A program made the position numbers and the translations under genes. This document shows positions 25,812 through 34,791 of a stretch of DNA of 47,563 nucleotides, in pieces. How positions within the stretch are numbered: the stretch's first letter is position 1; the number at the start of each line of letters is the position of its first letter. The stretch spans positions 1 through 47,563 of the forward strand of contig JAIMBC010000008.1 in assembly GCA_023511675.1 (NCBI GenBank), written 5' to 3'. This DNA comes from Pirellulales bacterium (GTDB lineage Bacteria > Planctomycetota > Planctomycetia > Pirellulales > JAIMBC01). Under the pieces are notes generated by a model. It made no database searches, was not told the DNA's origin, and worked only from the letters and a program-made list of their open reading frames with translations.

Positions 25812-27293
25812 TCACTCCTGGCGGCAGGTATATTGCAGATCGTCAAAATAGATGCGCTGGGCGTTGCCGTCGATCCAGGTGGTGATGATGCCGAAGCGGT
25901 CGAATGCCGTGGGCGCATCGGCTCGCCCCGGCGCCAGGTCGAGCTGCACGCGTTGCCCATCGAAGTCCACGGTGATGCGCCCCTGCCCGCCGGAAGCCCC
26001 AGGATCATACTCCAGACTCCAGTCGTGCGCCGTGCCGTCGGGCAGAATGTGCGGCAGGCCGGGACCTGCTGCGTAGGCCTCTGCTCCGTTGGACAATCGG
26101 CAGGCTGGATAGAAGAAGAATCCGTCTCGGCTGGGCCCTTCGACCACGATCCCCAGGAAGTTGTGGGGCAAGGCGGAATCTTGCGAGTCGCTGCGGGCGG
26201 TGCTGCGCTGCGAGTGGAAGAAGCCCAGCAGCGACGTGCTATCGCTCACGCCGCGGCAGAGGCTCGCGCGCCCAGAGGCCCGCAAGGGCTTGTCTGTGGA
26301 GAGCAGGTCCAGTCGATCTGCATAATATGCCGTGCGTTCGGGGTAACGGATATCGCCCCGGAATACCAGACCGCCCAGCTCTCCGCGGCCTTGGCCGCCG
26401 GCGAATGAGGTGTCGCTAAAACCGAAGTCAAAGCGGGGCCGCACGTCGTAGCTGACATAGTGGCGGCGGTTGCTCCGGCCTTCCCAGCCGGGATCGTCGT
26501 CGAAAGTCTCTGGGTCGCCGTTCACAACCAGGTCGTCCAGCCAGACCTCGCCTCCTTGATCGAAGTGCTTGGGTATGGCCAGCAGGCCGAAGCGGTTGAA
26601 CGTTGCGCCGTCTTGCTTGTGGCCGGCATCGAGATGGCACACGGCTGTCTGGCCGTCGATGGAGACCTTGATGCTGCCGCCGCCGTGGTTGCCGTGCGGG
26701 TCGTATTGCATCGACCATTGGTGCGGCATGTTCGCCGCAAATCCAAGCGGTTCCCGCCGGCCGGTTTGTTGATCGATCCTGGTGGCAAAGCCGCCCGGGT
26801 TGTCTCCTCCGGCACGCCAACGGCTGGTGGCGTACTCGACATAGGCATAGAACACGTCTCCCCGCCCGTACAATCGCAGCACGATGCTGTTGGGCGTGCG
26901 CCACTCGTTGAGCGTGTCCGCGTTGAAAAAGCCCACCAGCACATGGAAGTGGGGGCTGGTGCAGGCGAACATCCCGGAGGCACTCAGGCGGTCGTCCAGC
27001 GTGGCCGGGCGGATGGGCCGCGCGTAGTATGCCGCCTCGCCCGCCGGCGTGATATGGCCGCCGATCTCGCCAGCCGCAGCCCCCCCGGCATGGCGTGTAT
27101 TGCTGTAGCCGAAGTCCTGCCTCACCTCGGCCGGCGGCAGGGACGAGCGGTTGTTGTGCCCCTCCCAGCCGGGATCCCGGTCGAACGTCTCCACGCGTTC
27201 CTCGGCGTGCGCCGGCGTAACCGCCGCCAAGAGCGGAAACACGGCCGCCGGCACCGAGAACAGGGCGCCACGACTGAACAAGCAATGTCGCAT
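25812..27293 (-). CDS. Secreted protein with a duplicated ~227-residue module
   Basis: The protein has 493 residues. A signal peptide (LFSVPAAVFPLLAAVTPAHA, cleavage about residue 30) is followed by two copies of one module, starting at residues 35 (ETFDRDPGWEGHNNR) and 262 (ETFDDDPGWEGRSNR). Both copies share D/R-F-G-[YF]-S-[ND]-T, a Gly-rich stretch with GE-[IL]-GG, TAYY/AAYYA, LxASG, GFF, and a W-S-[ML]-[QE]-Y-D-P segment. Each ends near a [VI]-[WY]-[LF]-DDL strand. The Gly/Asp/Trp-rich, strand-like pattern suggests a jelly-roll or lectin-like fold, perhaps for carbohydrate binding, but I cannot name a family. No ribosome site precedes the ATG. It appears to stand alone. Confidence 0.8.
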   Translation of the reverse strand: MRHCLFSRGALFSVPAAVFPLLAAVTPAHAEERVETFDRDPGWEGHNNRSSLPPAEVRQDFGYSNTRHAGGAAAGEIGGHITPAGEAAYYARPIRPATLDDRLSASGMFACTSPHFHVLVGFFNADTLNEWRTPNSIVLRLYGRGDVFYAYVEYATSRWRAGGDNPGGFATRIDQQTGRREPLGFAANMPHQWSMQYDPHGNHGGGSIKVSIDGQTAVCHLDAGHKQDGATFNRFGLLAIPKHFDQGGEVWLDDLVVNGDPETFDDDPGWEGRSNRRHYVSYDVRPRFDFGFSDTSFAGGQGRGELGGLVFRGDIRYPERTAYYADRLDLLSTDKPLRASGRASLCRGVSDSTSLLGFFHSQRSTARSDSQDSALPHNFLGIVVEGPSRDGFFFYPACRLSNGAEAYAAGPGLPHILPDGTAHDWSLEYDPGASGGQGRITVDFDGQRVQLDLAPGRADAPTAFDRFGIITTWIDGNAQRIYFDDLQYTCRQE

Positions 27294-28032
27294 GGGAAGG
27301 CGTCTGTATCGAGCACGTGCTGGCGGAGAGGACGGCTACCCGCAACCATTGTTGCAGCGCGATGGCCGCCCTTGCCAGGGGAAACGTCTGGGTGGGGAAT
27401 CATGGAGGGCGGGCGGCAGAGGCTTCTGTCTTTTCAAACTGCCCTGGCCTCGGCAGGCACGGCTGGCCTCCACGCGTCACTGTGCCAAGCCAGGTAGAAC
27501 ATGCCGGCCGGCGCAGGCGGCGACGTGCGGGTCGGCGGTGCCCGCGGCGCTGTGCGGCCGCCTGAGAGCCGTAAAGCAGCGGCGACGGATGGAGCACGGC
27601 TGCCACCCTGGCAAACAGTGCAGCTACGTGCGCTGCCACAGGTGTTGGCTGACCGCCGTCCGCACTTCGCGGTCTTGCTGCTGGCGTCTCGGGTCATCAA
27701 CTCCGCGGGCAACACGCAGAAGCTCGGCAAGCCAGAGTGCAACGAGCACGGCCTGCCCAAGGCGTCGGGATGAGCCGAGATGAGAATTCTGGATAACTCT
27801 GATCTGAATCGACGCGGGGAGCTGTTGCCTAGAGGGTTCGTGCTGCATATGCCCTGCTGTTTTCGGCTTTCAGGCAGTGCCGTGCCAACTGAGTTGCTCC
27901 GTGCGATGGATGTGGGTTATAGTGACAGTGTGCGGCCCTGAGGTGGTTGGTGCAGGCCGCACTCGTCCGGCAGTTCGAGCAGGGCTGCCTGATAGAGGCC
28001 ACCCCCGGGTGCAAGGTGCGTGAGTGAGGCCA
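27294..28032. other. Divergent intergenic region ahead of the FHA gene
   Basis: About 740 bp between the divergent secreted-protein and FHA genes. No ORF is convincing. A promoter for the FHA gene lies at 27894-27923. One DnaA-box-like TGGATAA (27791) is isolated and not evidence of an origin. Confidence 0.45.
27894..27923 (+). promoter_or_regulatory. Promoter of the FHA-thioredoxin operon
   Basis: TTGCTC (27894-27899) and TATAGT (27918-27923) are 18 bases apart. Transcription would start near 27930, about 100 nt before the FHA start. Confidence 0.4.
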
Positions 28033-28821
28033 ATGGATGCCCGGCTGGTAGTTGTGGAAGGCAAGGCCACGCGAAAGGTGGTGCAGCTCAAGCTGCCTAC
28101 CACCATCGGCCGTTCGCGCGAGGCGGACCTCAAGGTCGGCCATGCCTCGGTAAGCCGCATTCATTGTGAGATTTATGAGCTAGACGGTGCCTTGGTCGTG
28201 CGAGACGCTGGCTCCCTCAATGGCACCTTCATAGACAACGTGCGGATTACGGAGTCCATCCTCAAGCCGGGAGATCGGCTCACCGTGGGGCCGCTGACCT
28301 TTGTCGCTGAGTATGAGCATCAGGGCGACTTCCCAGTATTGCCCGTCCGGGCGGCCCCCAGTGCCACGACCACCGTGCCTGACGACGCACTCAAGCGCAT
28401 CGCCAGCGCTTCGGCCAGCTCCACCTCGCCTGGCTTCAGTCCTCCGCCGGTGCCTATACCGTTGGGCACTGCTGTGCCTGCCCCGCTCCCCCACAATCTG
28501 CCCCTAGCCGCTGAAGAGACGGCAGAGAGCGCGTCGCCTGCTCCGCCTGTCGAGGCAGCCGGGGGAGATGCGTCCCCCCAAGCCCCGTCTCCACACCAGG
28601 GCGGCAACGCCTCCGCAGCGAACGTGCCGGCAACGATTGATCTCCCCCCCACGTTGGACATGCCGGCGGAGCCGGGTGCCGTGGCCCCGCCTACGCCCGA
28701 TGTGCCGCCCGCTAGCGCTCAGCTACCCTTTCTGCCGCCCGGCACGGATCAGGGCGTCCAGCAAGTAGACGAAGACGACGACGACCTGCAGAACTTCTTT
28801 CAGGAACTCGGCCTGAAATGA
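28033..28821 (+). CDS. FHA-domain protein
   Basis: The protein has 262 residues. An N-terminal forkhead-associated domain (about 3-95) carries the phosphothreonine-binding signature: [20 protein letters not shown] and [12 protein letters not shown] (the GR, S-x-x-H and N-G residues). FHA domains read phosphothreonine on proteins, so this is a likely partner of the Ser/Thr kinases in this genome. A long Pro/Ala-rich, probably disordered region follows, ending in an acidic tail and a short amphipathic end ([17 protein letters not shown]). The start could be the GTG at 28024 (AAGGTG five bases before) or the ATG at 28033, which I list. Its stop overlaps the next ATG (ATGA), so the two genes are translationally coupled. 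Confidence 0.88.
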   Translation: MDARLVVVEGKATRKVVQLKLPTTIGRSREADLKVGHASVSRIHCEIYELDGALVVRDAGSLNGTFIDNVRITESILKPGDRLTVGPLTFVAEYEHQGDFPVLPVRAAPSATTTVPDDALKRIASASASSTSPGFSPPPVPIPLGTAVPAPLPHNLPLAAEETAESASPAPPVEAAGGDASPQAPSPHQGGNASAANVPATIDLPPTLDMPAEPGAVAPPTPDVPPASAQLPFLPPGTDQGVQQVDEDDDDLQNFFQELGLK

Positions 28822-31037
28822 CCGTTGCGGTAGGCCCGTGTTGCTGGGCGGCAGCCGTGCTGTTGTGTGCGGTGTTGTCGGCCGTGGGCTGTGGCGCGGC
28901 GGCAGAACCGGCGGCGGGCGAAAAGCCATCCGGCAAGGTGGAGGATGGGGCCGAGAGTCTTGGCAAAGGTGTGGCCGCAAGTGCGGCTGAGAGCGGCGGG
29001 GCGAGTGGGGGCGGGCGTCGAGCAGCAAGTGCGGCCAAACGTGGAGCCGCGGGTCGGCACAGTGCAGGTCGCGTTGCGGATGCGGACTCGGCCGCCGCGG
29101 CTGGAACGGGTGCACAGGAGCATGCTGCCGAGCCGGCGGCGGCCGATGCAACACCAAAGCACGGCGCAGCCGCGGCACAGGCGGGGCGCCATGCCAACCG
29201 TCTGGCGAGGGAAACCAGCCCCTACCTGCTGTTGCACGCGCACAACCCTGTGGACTGGTATCCGTGGGGAGAAGAGGCGTTGGAGCGTGCGCGGGCGGAG
29301 GGCAAGCTGATTTTTCTCTCCATTGGCTACTCGAGCTGCTACTGGTGCCACGTGATGGAGCGGGAGAGCTTCATGGATGAGGAGGTAGCGGCCTATCTGA
29401 ACGAACACTTTGTGTGTATCAAGGTCGATCGGGAGGAGCGGCCAGATATCGACGAACTCTACATGACGGCTCTGAGCCTGCTTGGTCGGCGTGGGGGCTG
29501 GCCTCTGACGATGATCCTCACGCCCGAAGCGCTGCCCATCTATGGCGGCACGTATTTTCCTCCGCGAGACAGGCTGGTGGTGCCGCCTGGCGGCGAGGCG
29601 GAACAGCCTCAGAGGCTGCCCGGTCTGCTCAGTTTGCTGCGCGTGGTGCGGGAGGCATGGGAGGAGAAGCCGGCGGAACTGCGGCAGGGGGCCGAGCAGC
29701 TTGCCGCGGCTGTCCGCCGTGTCCTGTCCGGTCCGCCGGGGCTGGCGGCCCGTCCCCCGCATGAGAACATTGCGGAACTGGTAGTTGCTGAACTGGCGGC
29801 CCGCTACGACGAGCGCCATGGCGGGTTCTCTGGGGGCAGCTTCGATCAGCCCAAGTTTCCCGAGCCTTCCAACCTGACGTTCTTGCTGGATCTGGCGGAA
29901 CACGAGGGCCACGTCCAGGCCCGGCGCATGCTGGAAGGCACGCTGAATGCCCTGGCTGCCGGAGGAATTCGGGACCATCTGGGGGGTGGGTTCCATCGCT
30001 ACAGCACGGAACGCACCTGGAGCGTGCCTCACTTCGAGAAGATGCTCTATGACAATGCTCAACTGGCCTCGCTGTTTGCCCGCGCCTACGCGCTGTGGCA
30101 AGATGAGGAACATCGGCGGGTCGTGGAGGAGCTGGTTGCGTTCATGCTGCGAGAAATGCAGTCTCCGCAAGGAGGGTTCTACTCAGCGATTGACGCGGAG
30201 ACGAACGGCGAAGAGGGGGCCTATTACGTCTGGTCGGCCGAAGAGCTGCGCAGCCTGATCCCGCCCGAAGAGTGGGCGGCCTTCGCCGCGGCCTACAGCC
30301 TCGATGGCGAACCGACCTTTGAGGGCCGCTACGTGCTCCGCCGGCCGCAGGGTGTTCCGGCCCAAGAGGCAGCAGCGGGCGACGACGTTACGCAGCACCA
30401 GAAGTTCGCAGACCTGCGGCGCCGCCTGCTGGCCGCGCGAGAAGAGCGGGAACGCCCGCTGGTGGACGTCAAGGTGCTGTGCGGCTGGAATGGTTTGGCC
30501 ATTCGCGGTTTGGCAGATGCGGGCAGATGCCTGCGCCAGAGCGAGTATGTGGATGCGGCGGCACGTGCTGCCGAATTCGTACTCTCTCAGATGCGAACGG
30601 CAGAAGGCCGCTTGCTGCGGGTGCACGCGGGGGGACAGGCTCATGGTACGGCATTTCTGGATGACTATGCCTTGTTGATCGACGGCCTGCTTGCCCTGCA
30701 CGAGGCGACGGGGGATGCTCGCTGGCTGGCCGAGGCCCGTTCGTTGCAACAGCAGCAGATTGAGCTGTTCTGGGACCATGCCGGGGGGGGATTCTTCTAC
30801 ACGCCCAGCGATCACGAGGCCCTGTTTGCACGCAGCAAGGACCCGGTGGACTCTGCCTTGCCATCGGGCAACGCCGTTTCGGCAAGCAACCTGGTCTACC
30901 TGGGCCGCGTGCTGGGAGAAGCCGCATGGCAAGAACAGGCGCGCCAAACCGTGCTGGCGTTCTCCTCGCTCATCGAGAACTCTCCGGCTGCCGTGCCGAG
31001 ATTGGTTCAGGCGTGGCTCGCCCTGAAGCGGGGCTAA
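28818..31037 (+). CDS. DUF255 / thioredoxin-like protein (YyaL/SSP411 family)
   Basis: The protein has 739 residues. A hydrophobic N-terminus ends at a possible lipobox ([11 protein letters not shown], Cys25), followed by a 95-residue Ala/Gly-rich linker. From about 127 it matches the DUF255 family: [29 protein letters not shown], then a thioredoxin-like motif SSCYWCHVM (Cys174, Cys177), [22 protein letters not shown] and GGTYFPP. An (alpha/alpha)6-barrel-like C-terminal part follows ([47 protein letters not shown]). The biochemical role of the family is not established; relatives are called spermatogenesis-associated protein 20 or N-acylglucosamine-epimerase-like. The export signal and linker are an addition to the cytosolic family form. 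It overlaps the FHA gene by 4 bp. Confidence 0.9.
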   Translation: MTVAVGPCCWAAAVLLCAVLSAVGCGAAAEPAAGEKPSGKVEDGAESLGKGVAASAAESGGASGGGRRAASAAKRGAAGRHSAGRVADADSAAAAGTGAQEHAAEPAAADATPKHGAAAAQAGRHANRLARETSPYLLLHAHNPVDWYPWGEEALERARAEGKLIFLSIGYSSCYWCHVMERESFMDEEVAAYLNEHFVCIKVDREERPDIDELYMTALSLLGRRGGWPLTMILTPEALPIYGGTYFPPRDRLVVPPGGEAEQPQRLPGLLSLLRVVREAWEEKPAELRQGAEQLAAAVRRVLSGPPGLAARPPHENIAELVVAELAARYDERHGGFSGGSFDQPKFPEPSNLTFLLDLAEHEGHVQARRMLEGTLNALAAGGIRDHLGGGFHRYSTERTWSVPHFEKMLYDNAQLASLFARAYALWQDEEHRRVVEELVAFMLREMQSPQGGFYSAIDAETNGEEGAYYVWSAEELRSLIPPEEWAAFAAAYSLDGEPTFEGRYVLRRPQGVPAQEAAAGDDVTQHQKFADLRRRLLAAREERERPLVDVKVLCGWNGLAIRGLADAGRCLRQSEYVDAAARAAEFVLSQMRTAEGRLLRVHAGGQAHGTAFLDDYALLIDGLLALHEATGDARWLAEARSLQQQQIELFWDHAGGGFFYTPSDHEALFARSKDPVDSALPSGNAVSASNLVYLGRVLGEAAWQEQARQTVLAFSSLIENSPAAVPRLVQAWLALKRG

Positions 31038-31170
31038 GGGCACGGCAGCTACGCGCGGAGAGGGGGGCGGGCCCGTTGCCTGCGGCGGGGCAAAGGTGCG
31101 CGCCGCCTTGTGCGCGCTTCGTGGTGCGACCTGGTCATGCGCCTGGTGCAGTGGGCCGCGTGGGACGGCG

Positions 31171-31200
31171 CCCTGGGGATAACGCCCCTGGGATAACGCC
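31171..31200. repeat. 15-bp tandem duplication
   Basis: CCCTGGGGATAACGCC is followed directly by CCTGGGATAACGCC, and then by a weaker CTGAAGATGAACC. It is a simple slippage-type repeat in the 204-bp convergent spacer after the DUF255 gene. Confidence 0.5.
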
Positions 31201-31241
31201 CTGAAGATGAACCTCGTGGGGTGTATGTTCGAGCGGGCGGC

Positions 31242-32048
31242 TCACAGCAAGAACTCGCCGGCAATGCCTGGAGCGCCATACTCAGCGCCTCCGGTGAGGA
31301 CGCGCAGGTTCGGCAGGGGCCGACACTCGCCCGGGCTGTGCGTGTGGCCGCAGAGCACCGTACACTGCCGGCCGGGGAACTGCTGGGCCACTTCCAGCAG
31401 CACCTCCCCAGCGGCGGCACACGTGAAGTGGGGCAGCCATTCATCGTTGGAGATGGCGCCCTGGTACCAGCAGGCTTCTCGCAAGGGGGGCACATGTGTG
31501 AGGACGTATACGTGCTGGTGGCGTGTGAGCGCTGCGGGCAGGACCCGTCGCAGGTGTGCGGCTGCCTCGTCGCCGAGGGCGCGCAGCACCGGCCATCGGT
31601 CCGCCTTGGTGAGGCCCTTCAGTTCGGCAATCAGATAGTGGTCGAGCATCGTGACCAGGGAGCGCACATAATCTCCCAGCCTGGCATCCGCCCAGCCGTC
31701 GTGCCCGACCAGTCCCACGCCGGGGGCCAGCTCTTCAACTTCCCGGTCGCACAACCAGGCCATGCGAGGGTGGCGGCGGCAGAACTCCGCCACTTGCTGG
31801 CGCACTTCGCGCAGCGAACCGAAGTAATAGTCGTGGTTGCCCAGCACAAAGTAGATGGGGCAGGGCAGGGCGCGGCGGAGCCGATCGAGGTGAGCGAGGA
31901 GCGAGGGAGCCTCGGAAATGTCTCCGCTGATCAACAGAGCCTTCGGTGCGCCGCGGGCAAGATGCTCCAGGAACTGCTGGAGTTCATGTTCCTCCAGCAG
32001 ATTCAGGTGCGGATCCGTCAGCCAAACCACTCGCGTCATGGTGACCAT
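31242..32048 (-). CDS. Calcineurin-like metallophosphoesterase
   Basis: This is a 268-residue single-domain phosphoesterase. All five metal-site blocks are visible: TDPHL (D-x-H), ISGDISE (GD), LGNHDYY (GNHD), a His in THVPP, and CGHTH. It should bind two metal ions and hydrolyse a phosphomonoester or diester. There is no signal peptide, so it acts in the cytosol. Substrates in this superfamily range from nucleotides to proteins to lipid A precursors, and nothing nearby narrows this. The start may be the ATG at 32048 or the ATG three codons later (MTRVVWLTD); neither has a strong ribosome site. It is convergent with the DUF255 gene and 204 bp downstream of a secreted-protein gene on the same strand. 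Confidence 0.9.
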   Translation of the reverse strand: MVTMTRVVWLTDPHLNLLEEHELQQFLEHLARGAPKALLISGDISEAPSLLAHLDRLRRALPCPIYFVLGNHDYYFGSLREVRQQVAEFCRRHPRMAWLCDREVEELAPGVGLVGHDGWADARLGDYVRSLVTMLDHYLIAELKGLTKADRWPVLRALGDEAAAHLRRVLPAALTRHQHVYVLTHVPPLREACWYQGAISNDEWLPHFTCAAAGEVLLEVAQQFPGRQCTVLCGHTHSPGECRPLPNLRVLTGGAEYGAPGIAGEFLL

Positions 32049-32252
32049 GCCCCGGGCGGCCGCGCGCCAGCGGCCCTACCCGGAGCTAACAGGGGCCAAG
32101 CCGTCTCCTGCAAGTATGGTCGGCACGCGGGCTGCGGTCGAGCGCACCAACAAGCTTTAATCGACACGCGCTGCCAGCGTGGTACTGCTGCCACAGCCGC
32201 ACACCCGCGCAATCAGCACCGGCGCAAGACGGGCACTGCCCCTAGAGGGGCG

Positions 32253-33947
32253 CTATTGAGGCGCGCCACGCTGTGCTGCGAAAATCCCGCCCCACGATGC
32301 CAGCACGCGCAGCAGGCCCTCCTCGGCCTCCAGCCGGTAACGCACGCCGCGGCCGTAAGGTGCAATCGTCAGGTGCAAGTGGTCCTGTCCCGCGTTGCCA
32401 AGTTGCAGGGCCATCATGGCCAGCATGGGATTGCTATTGGGCTGCTGAGAGAGCAGCCCCGCCAGTTGGCCCAGGGAGATGCTGGCCTTGAAGGGGGGTA
32501 GTTCCGCCACAGCCTCCGTCTTGCTGGAGCGGTCGAGGGCCTGTTTGACCAGCTCCACCCCCTTGGGACCGATGGCCAGGTACGCCGTTTGAGGGCCGAA
32601 CGCCAGGGTGGCATCGAAGGTGGGGCCGAGCAGCTTCTTGGCTGATTCGTCGTTGGGGAACACCTCGGCCGTGGGCAGCGAGAGCGTGTGGAAGCGTGCG
32701 CCGTTGTACTCGGCGGCATCCAACTTCACGGCAGGGAAACCTGGAATCTGCTTACCACCCTCCATGAACCGCTTGATGGCCGCCTCGAAGCGCGCCCCAT
32801 CGGCAACCTGGACACCCACCACCACCCCCAGCGGCGTCTGACCGCTCACCGAGGCGGCCAGCGCGAACTGCCCCCTGGCTGCCGTTGCTTGCATCTCGTC
32901 TGTCAGATCGATGACAAGCTGCTTCAGCAGCGCCTTGAGCCGTGGATCGTGGATCGTCGTATCCTGCTCAATGTTTTCCAGCCACTCGGTGCGCAGCGTC
33001 TGTAGGGGGGCGGCCAGGCCTGCCGCCTGCTCTGCTGGCCCCGCCACGTTCAAATGCAGCGCGCCCAGCGCACCCGGCAGCATGGCCCCCGCCACCAACG
33101 AAGCAGGAGCTGTTGCCAGAGGCGCGCCGCCAGCCTGTTGCACGGCGGCTTCGGTAAATTCCAGGCCCACGTCGATGGCCAGCTTACGTGCCTTACCGTC
33201 CACCAAGAGCCCCAGCGTCACGTGATCGACCTGCTCGAGCACCAGCGAGAGGGCGGCAAGCTGCATCTCTACATTCTGCTGCTGCTGGCGGAACTCCTGT
33301 TCGGTCTGCCCCGACTGCCGCACCGTGGCCAACCGCGCCACGTTCCGAAGCTGGTCGATGGCCTGGTCGCGCAAGTTCTGTGGGATGTTCTGCACGCTCA
33401 AGCGCACCGCCAGGTCGTAGTCTTGGTGCAAGCCGGCCAAGAGCGGCGAGGGGTCCTCGGGCAGGCCCTCCAGGGCCTCCATGGCTTGGGCGATATACGC
33501 CCAACTGCCCTGCTGCTTGACGAACAAGGCGATGTTCGGCGTTTCGATTCGCTGGATGCCATTGCCCAGGTCTTCCGGAGTGCCTACCACGCCCTCCAGC
33601 GCATCCAGCAGGTGCGAAACGTCTGTGACCGGAACAAAGGCCACGGCCTGGGCCTGTGTCCCGGTGAAGGCACCCAGCAGCCCCCAGGGCCGACCGCTGT
33701 CCAGCCCCGCCAGGCCCTGCTGGTGCGTGAGCATGGCGATCGTGCCCTCAAAGCTCCTCAGCAAGTTTGGATTATTGGTCAGCTCGCCCAGCATGGCGAC
33801 GTCTGACTTCAGGGCATCGTAGCCCGAAAACGCCACCACCAATGCCGGCCTCGCCAGCACCGAATCCTCGGCCTGATTCTGGGCCGGTGCCACCGCCGCA
33901 GACCAGACCAACCCCGCACACACCAGCCCCGCAACAAGCCTGTTCAC
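32253..33947 (-). CDS. Secreted protein of unknown function
   Basis: The protein has 564 residues. A clear signal peptide (MNRLVAGLVCAGLVWSAAVAPAQ) is followed by a long region of mixed alpha/beta character with no motif I can name. Recurrent stretches such as AFSGYDALKSDVAMLG, AVAFVPVTDVSHLLDALEG, LAIGPKGVELVKQAL and HLHLTIAPYGRGVRYRLEAEEG resemble the large exported proteins of planctomycetes that are usually annotated as hypothetical. A glutamine-rich helix (TEQEFRQQQQNVEMQL) lies near the middle. It starts at a GTG with GGAGAG seven bases upstream. infA is 446 bp upstream on the same strand. No function is proposed. Confidence 0.78.
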   Translation of the reverse strand: MNRLVAGLVCAGLVWSAAVAPAQNQAEDSVLARPALVVAFSGYDALKSDVAMLGELTNNPNLLRSFEGTIAMLTHQQGLAGLDSGRPWGLLGAFTGTQAQAVAFVPVTDVSHLLDALEGVVGTPEDLGNGIQRIETPNIALFVKQQGSWAYIAQAMEALEGLPEDPSPLLAGLHQDYDLAVRLSVQNIPQNLRDQAIDQLRNVARLATVRQSGQTEQEFRQQQQNVEMQLAALSLVLEQVDHVTLGLLVDGKARKLAIDVGLEFTEAAVQQAGGAPLATAPASLVAGAMLPGALGALHLNVAGPAEQAAGLAAPLQTLRTEWLENIEQDTTIHDPRLKALLKQLVIDLTDEMQATAARGQFALAASVSGQTPLGVVVGVQVADGARFEAAIKRFMEGGKQIPGFPAVKLDAAEYNGARFHTLSLPTAEVFPNDESAKKLLGPTFDATLAFGPQTAYLAIGPKGVELVKQALDRSSKTEAVAELPPFKASISLGQLAGLLSQQPNSNPMLAMMALQLGNAGQDHLHLTIAPYGRGVRYRLEAEEGLLRVLASWGGIFAAQRGAPQ

Positions 33948-34393
33948 GTTAACTCTCCAAAACTACATTCGCCAAGTGCTGAGGCACACTACCTTCCTTA
34001 CCCCGCGATGCGTAGCACAGTTTTAAGCAAAAACCTTCGCCGGCTCCAGCGGTCGGCGCAAAAAGGGCAGCCCGTGCGGGCAGCGTGCTGTCAGGGCGCC
34101 GGCTGCGGTCTTTGCCGGGGCGGTGGCGGTGCCCGAGCCCCCGCCCCAGGCGAACGGGCCAGCAAGGGGCATACGAGGGTCGCCGAGCGGGTACGCGATG
34201 TGCGTGCCACGACTTCGGGTCCAGAGTACGCCGGGGCAAGATGTGCGGCCCGACCATCCGCCTCGCCCCTGACCGCGACTGGCTCGTTCCCTGGCCTGGG
34301 AGGGCGCGCACGCTCGGCCCGGGATGCTTCTTCCGTGTGTTCATCGGAGCGGCGAGGACTCACCGCCTCGGCGCGACCCAATGCGAGTGCGAT
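33948..34393. other. Spacer between infA and the secreted-protein gene
   Basis: About 450 bp. Apart from the ribosome site of the secreted-protein gene next to 33948, I see no gene, repeat or clear terminator. Confidence 0.4.
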
Positions 34394-34621
34394 CTAGCGC
34401 TCGCGGTAGGTGATGCGGCCGCGGGTGAGATCGTAGGGCGAGAGTTCCACCTTAACGCGGTCGCCCGGCACGATGCGGATGAAGTTCTTGCGCATTCGCC
34501 CCGCCACGTGAGCAATAACCTGATGGCCGGTATCGAGTGTGACTCGAAACCGAGTGTTGGCAAGTGCCTGCGTTACGACGCCATCGACTTCTAACCCTTT
34601 TTCTTTCTCTTTTGCCTCCAT
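34394..34621 (-). CDS. infA: Translation initiation factor IF-1
   Basis: IF-1 binds the ribosomal A site during initiation. The 75-residue OB-fold protein reads [20 protein letters not shown], then [51 protein letters not shown], which matches the family along its whole length. The start is the ATG at 34621, with GGAGAGG just upstream; the track adds ten residues before it. The gene is not within a ribosomal-protein cluster here, which is common in planctomycetes. A good promoter lies 50 bp upstream. Confidence 0.96.
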   Translation of the reverse strand: MEAKEKEKGLEVDGVVTQALANTRFRVTLDTGHQVIAHVAGRMRKNFIRIVPGDRVKVELSPYDLTRGRITYRER

Positions 34622-34654
34622 AAACCTCTCCAGGATCCTCAGATACCACACATC

Positions 34655-34669
34655 CCCCCTGACAGGGGG
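34655..34669. repeat. Perfect hairpin at the predicted infA transcription start
   Basis: CCCCCT-GAC-AGGGGG is a perfect 6-bp stem with a three-base loop. It spans the position where infA transcription should begin, so it might lie at the very 5' end of the message or act as an operator. Confidence 0.45.
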
Positions 34670-34670
34670 T

Positions 34671-34699
34671 ATTACAAATACTTATCCTACCATTTGCAA
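34671..34699 (-). promoter_or_regulatory. Promoter of infA
   Basis: On the minus strand TTGCAA is followed after 17 bases by TGTAAT (4/6 and 5/6 matches). The region is AT-rich against a GC-rich background. Transcription would start near 34664, about 43 nt before the IF-1 ATG. Confidence 0.55.
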
Positions 34700-34791
34700 T
34701 TGCAGCGTCCAGAGCGAAAGTTACGCGCTTCCCGTGCGGGGGCTGCATGCAGCCGCCCGGTCCGTCGCGACGATCGCGTGCCCGGTTCCAG

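Noticed and set aside
27786-27800. Replication origin near mnmG or in the 27.8-kb spacer
   Set aside because: Only single DnaA-box-like words, no cluster, and no dnaA, dnaN, rpmH or parAB nearby.
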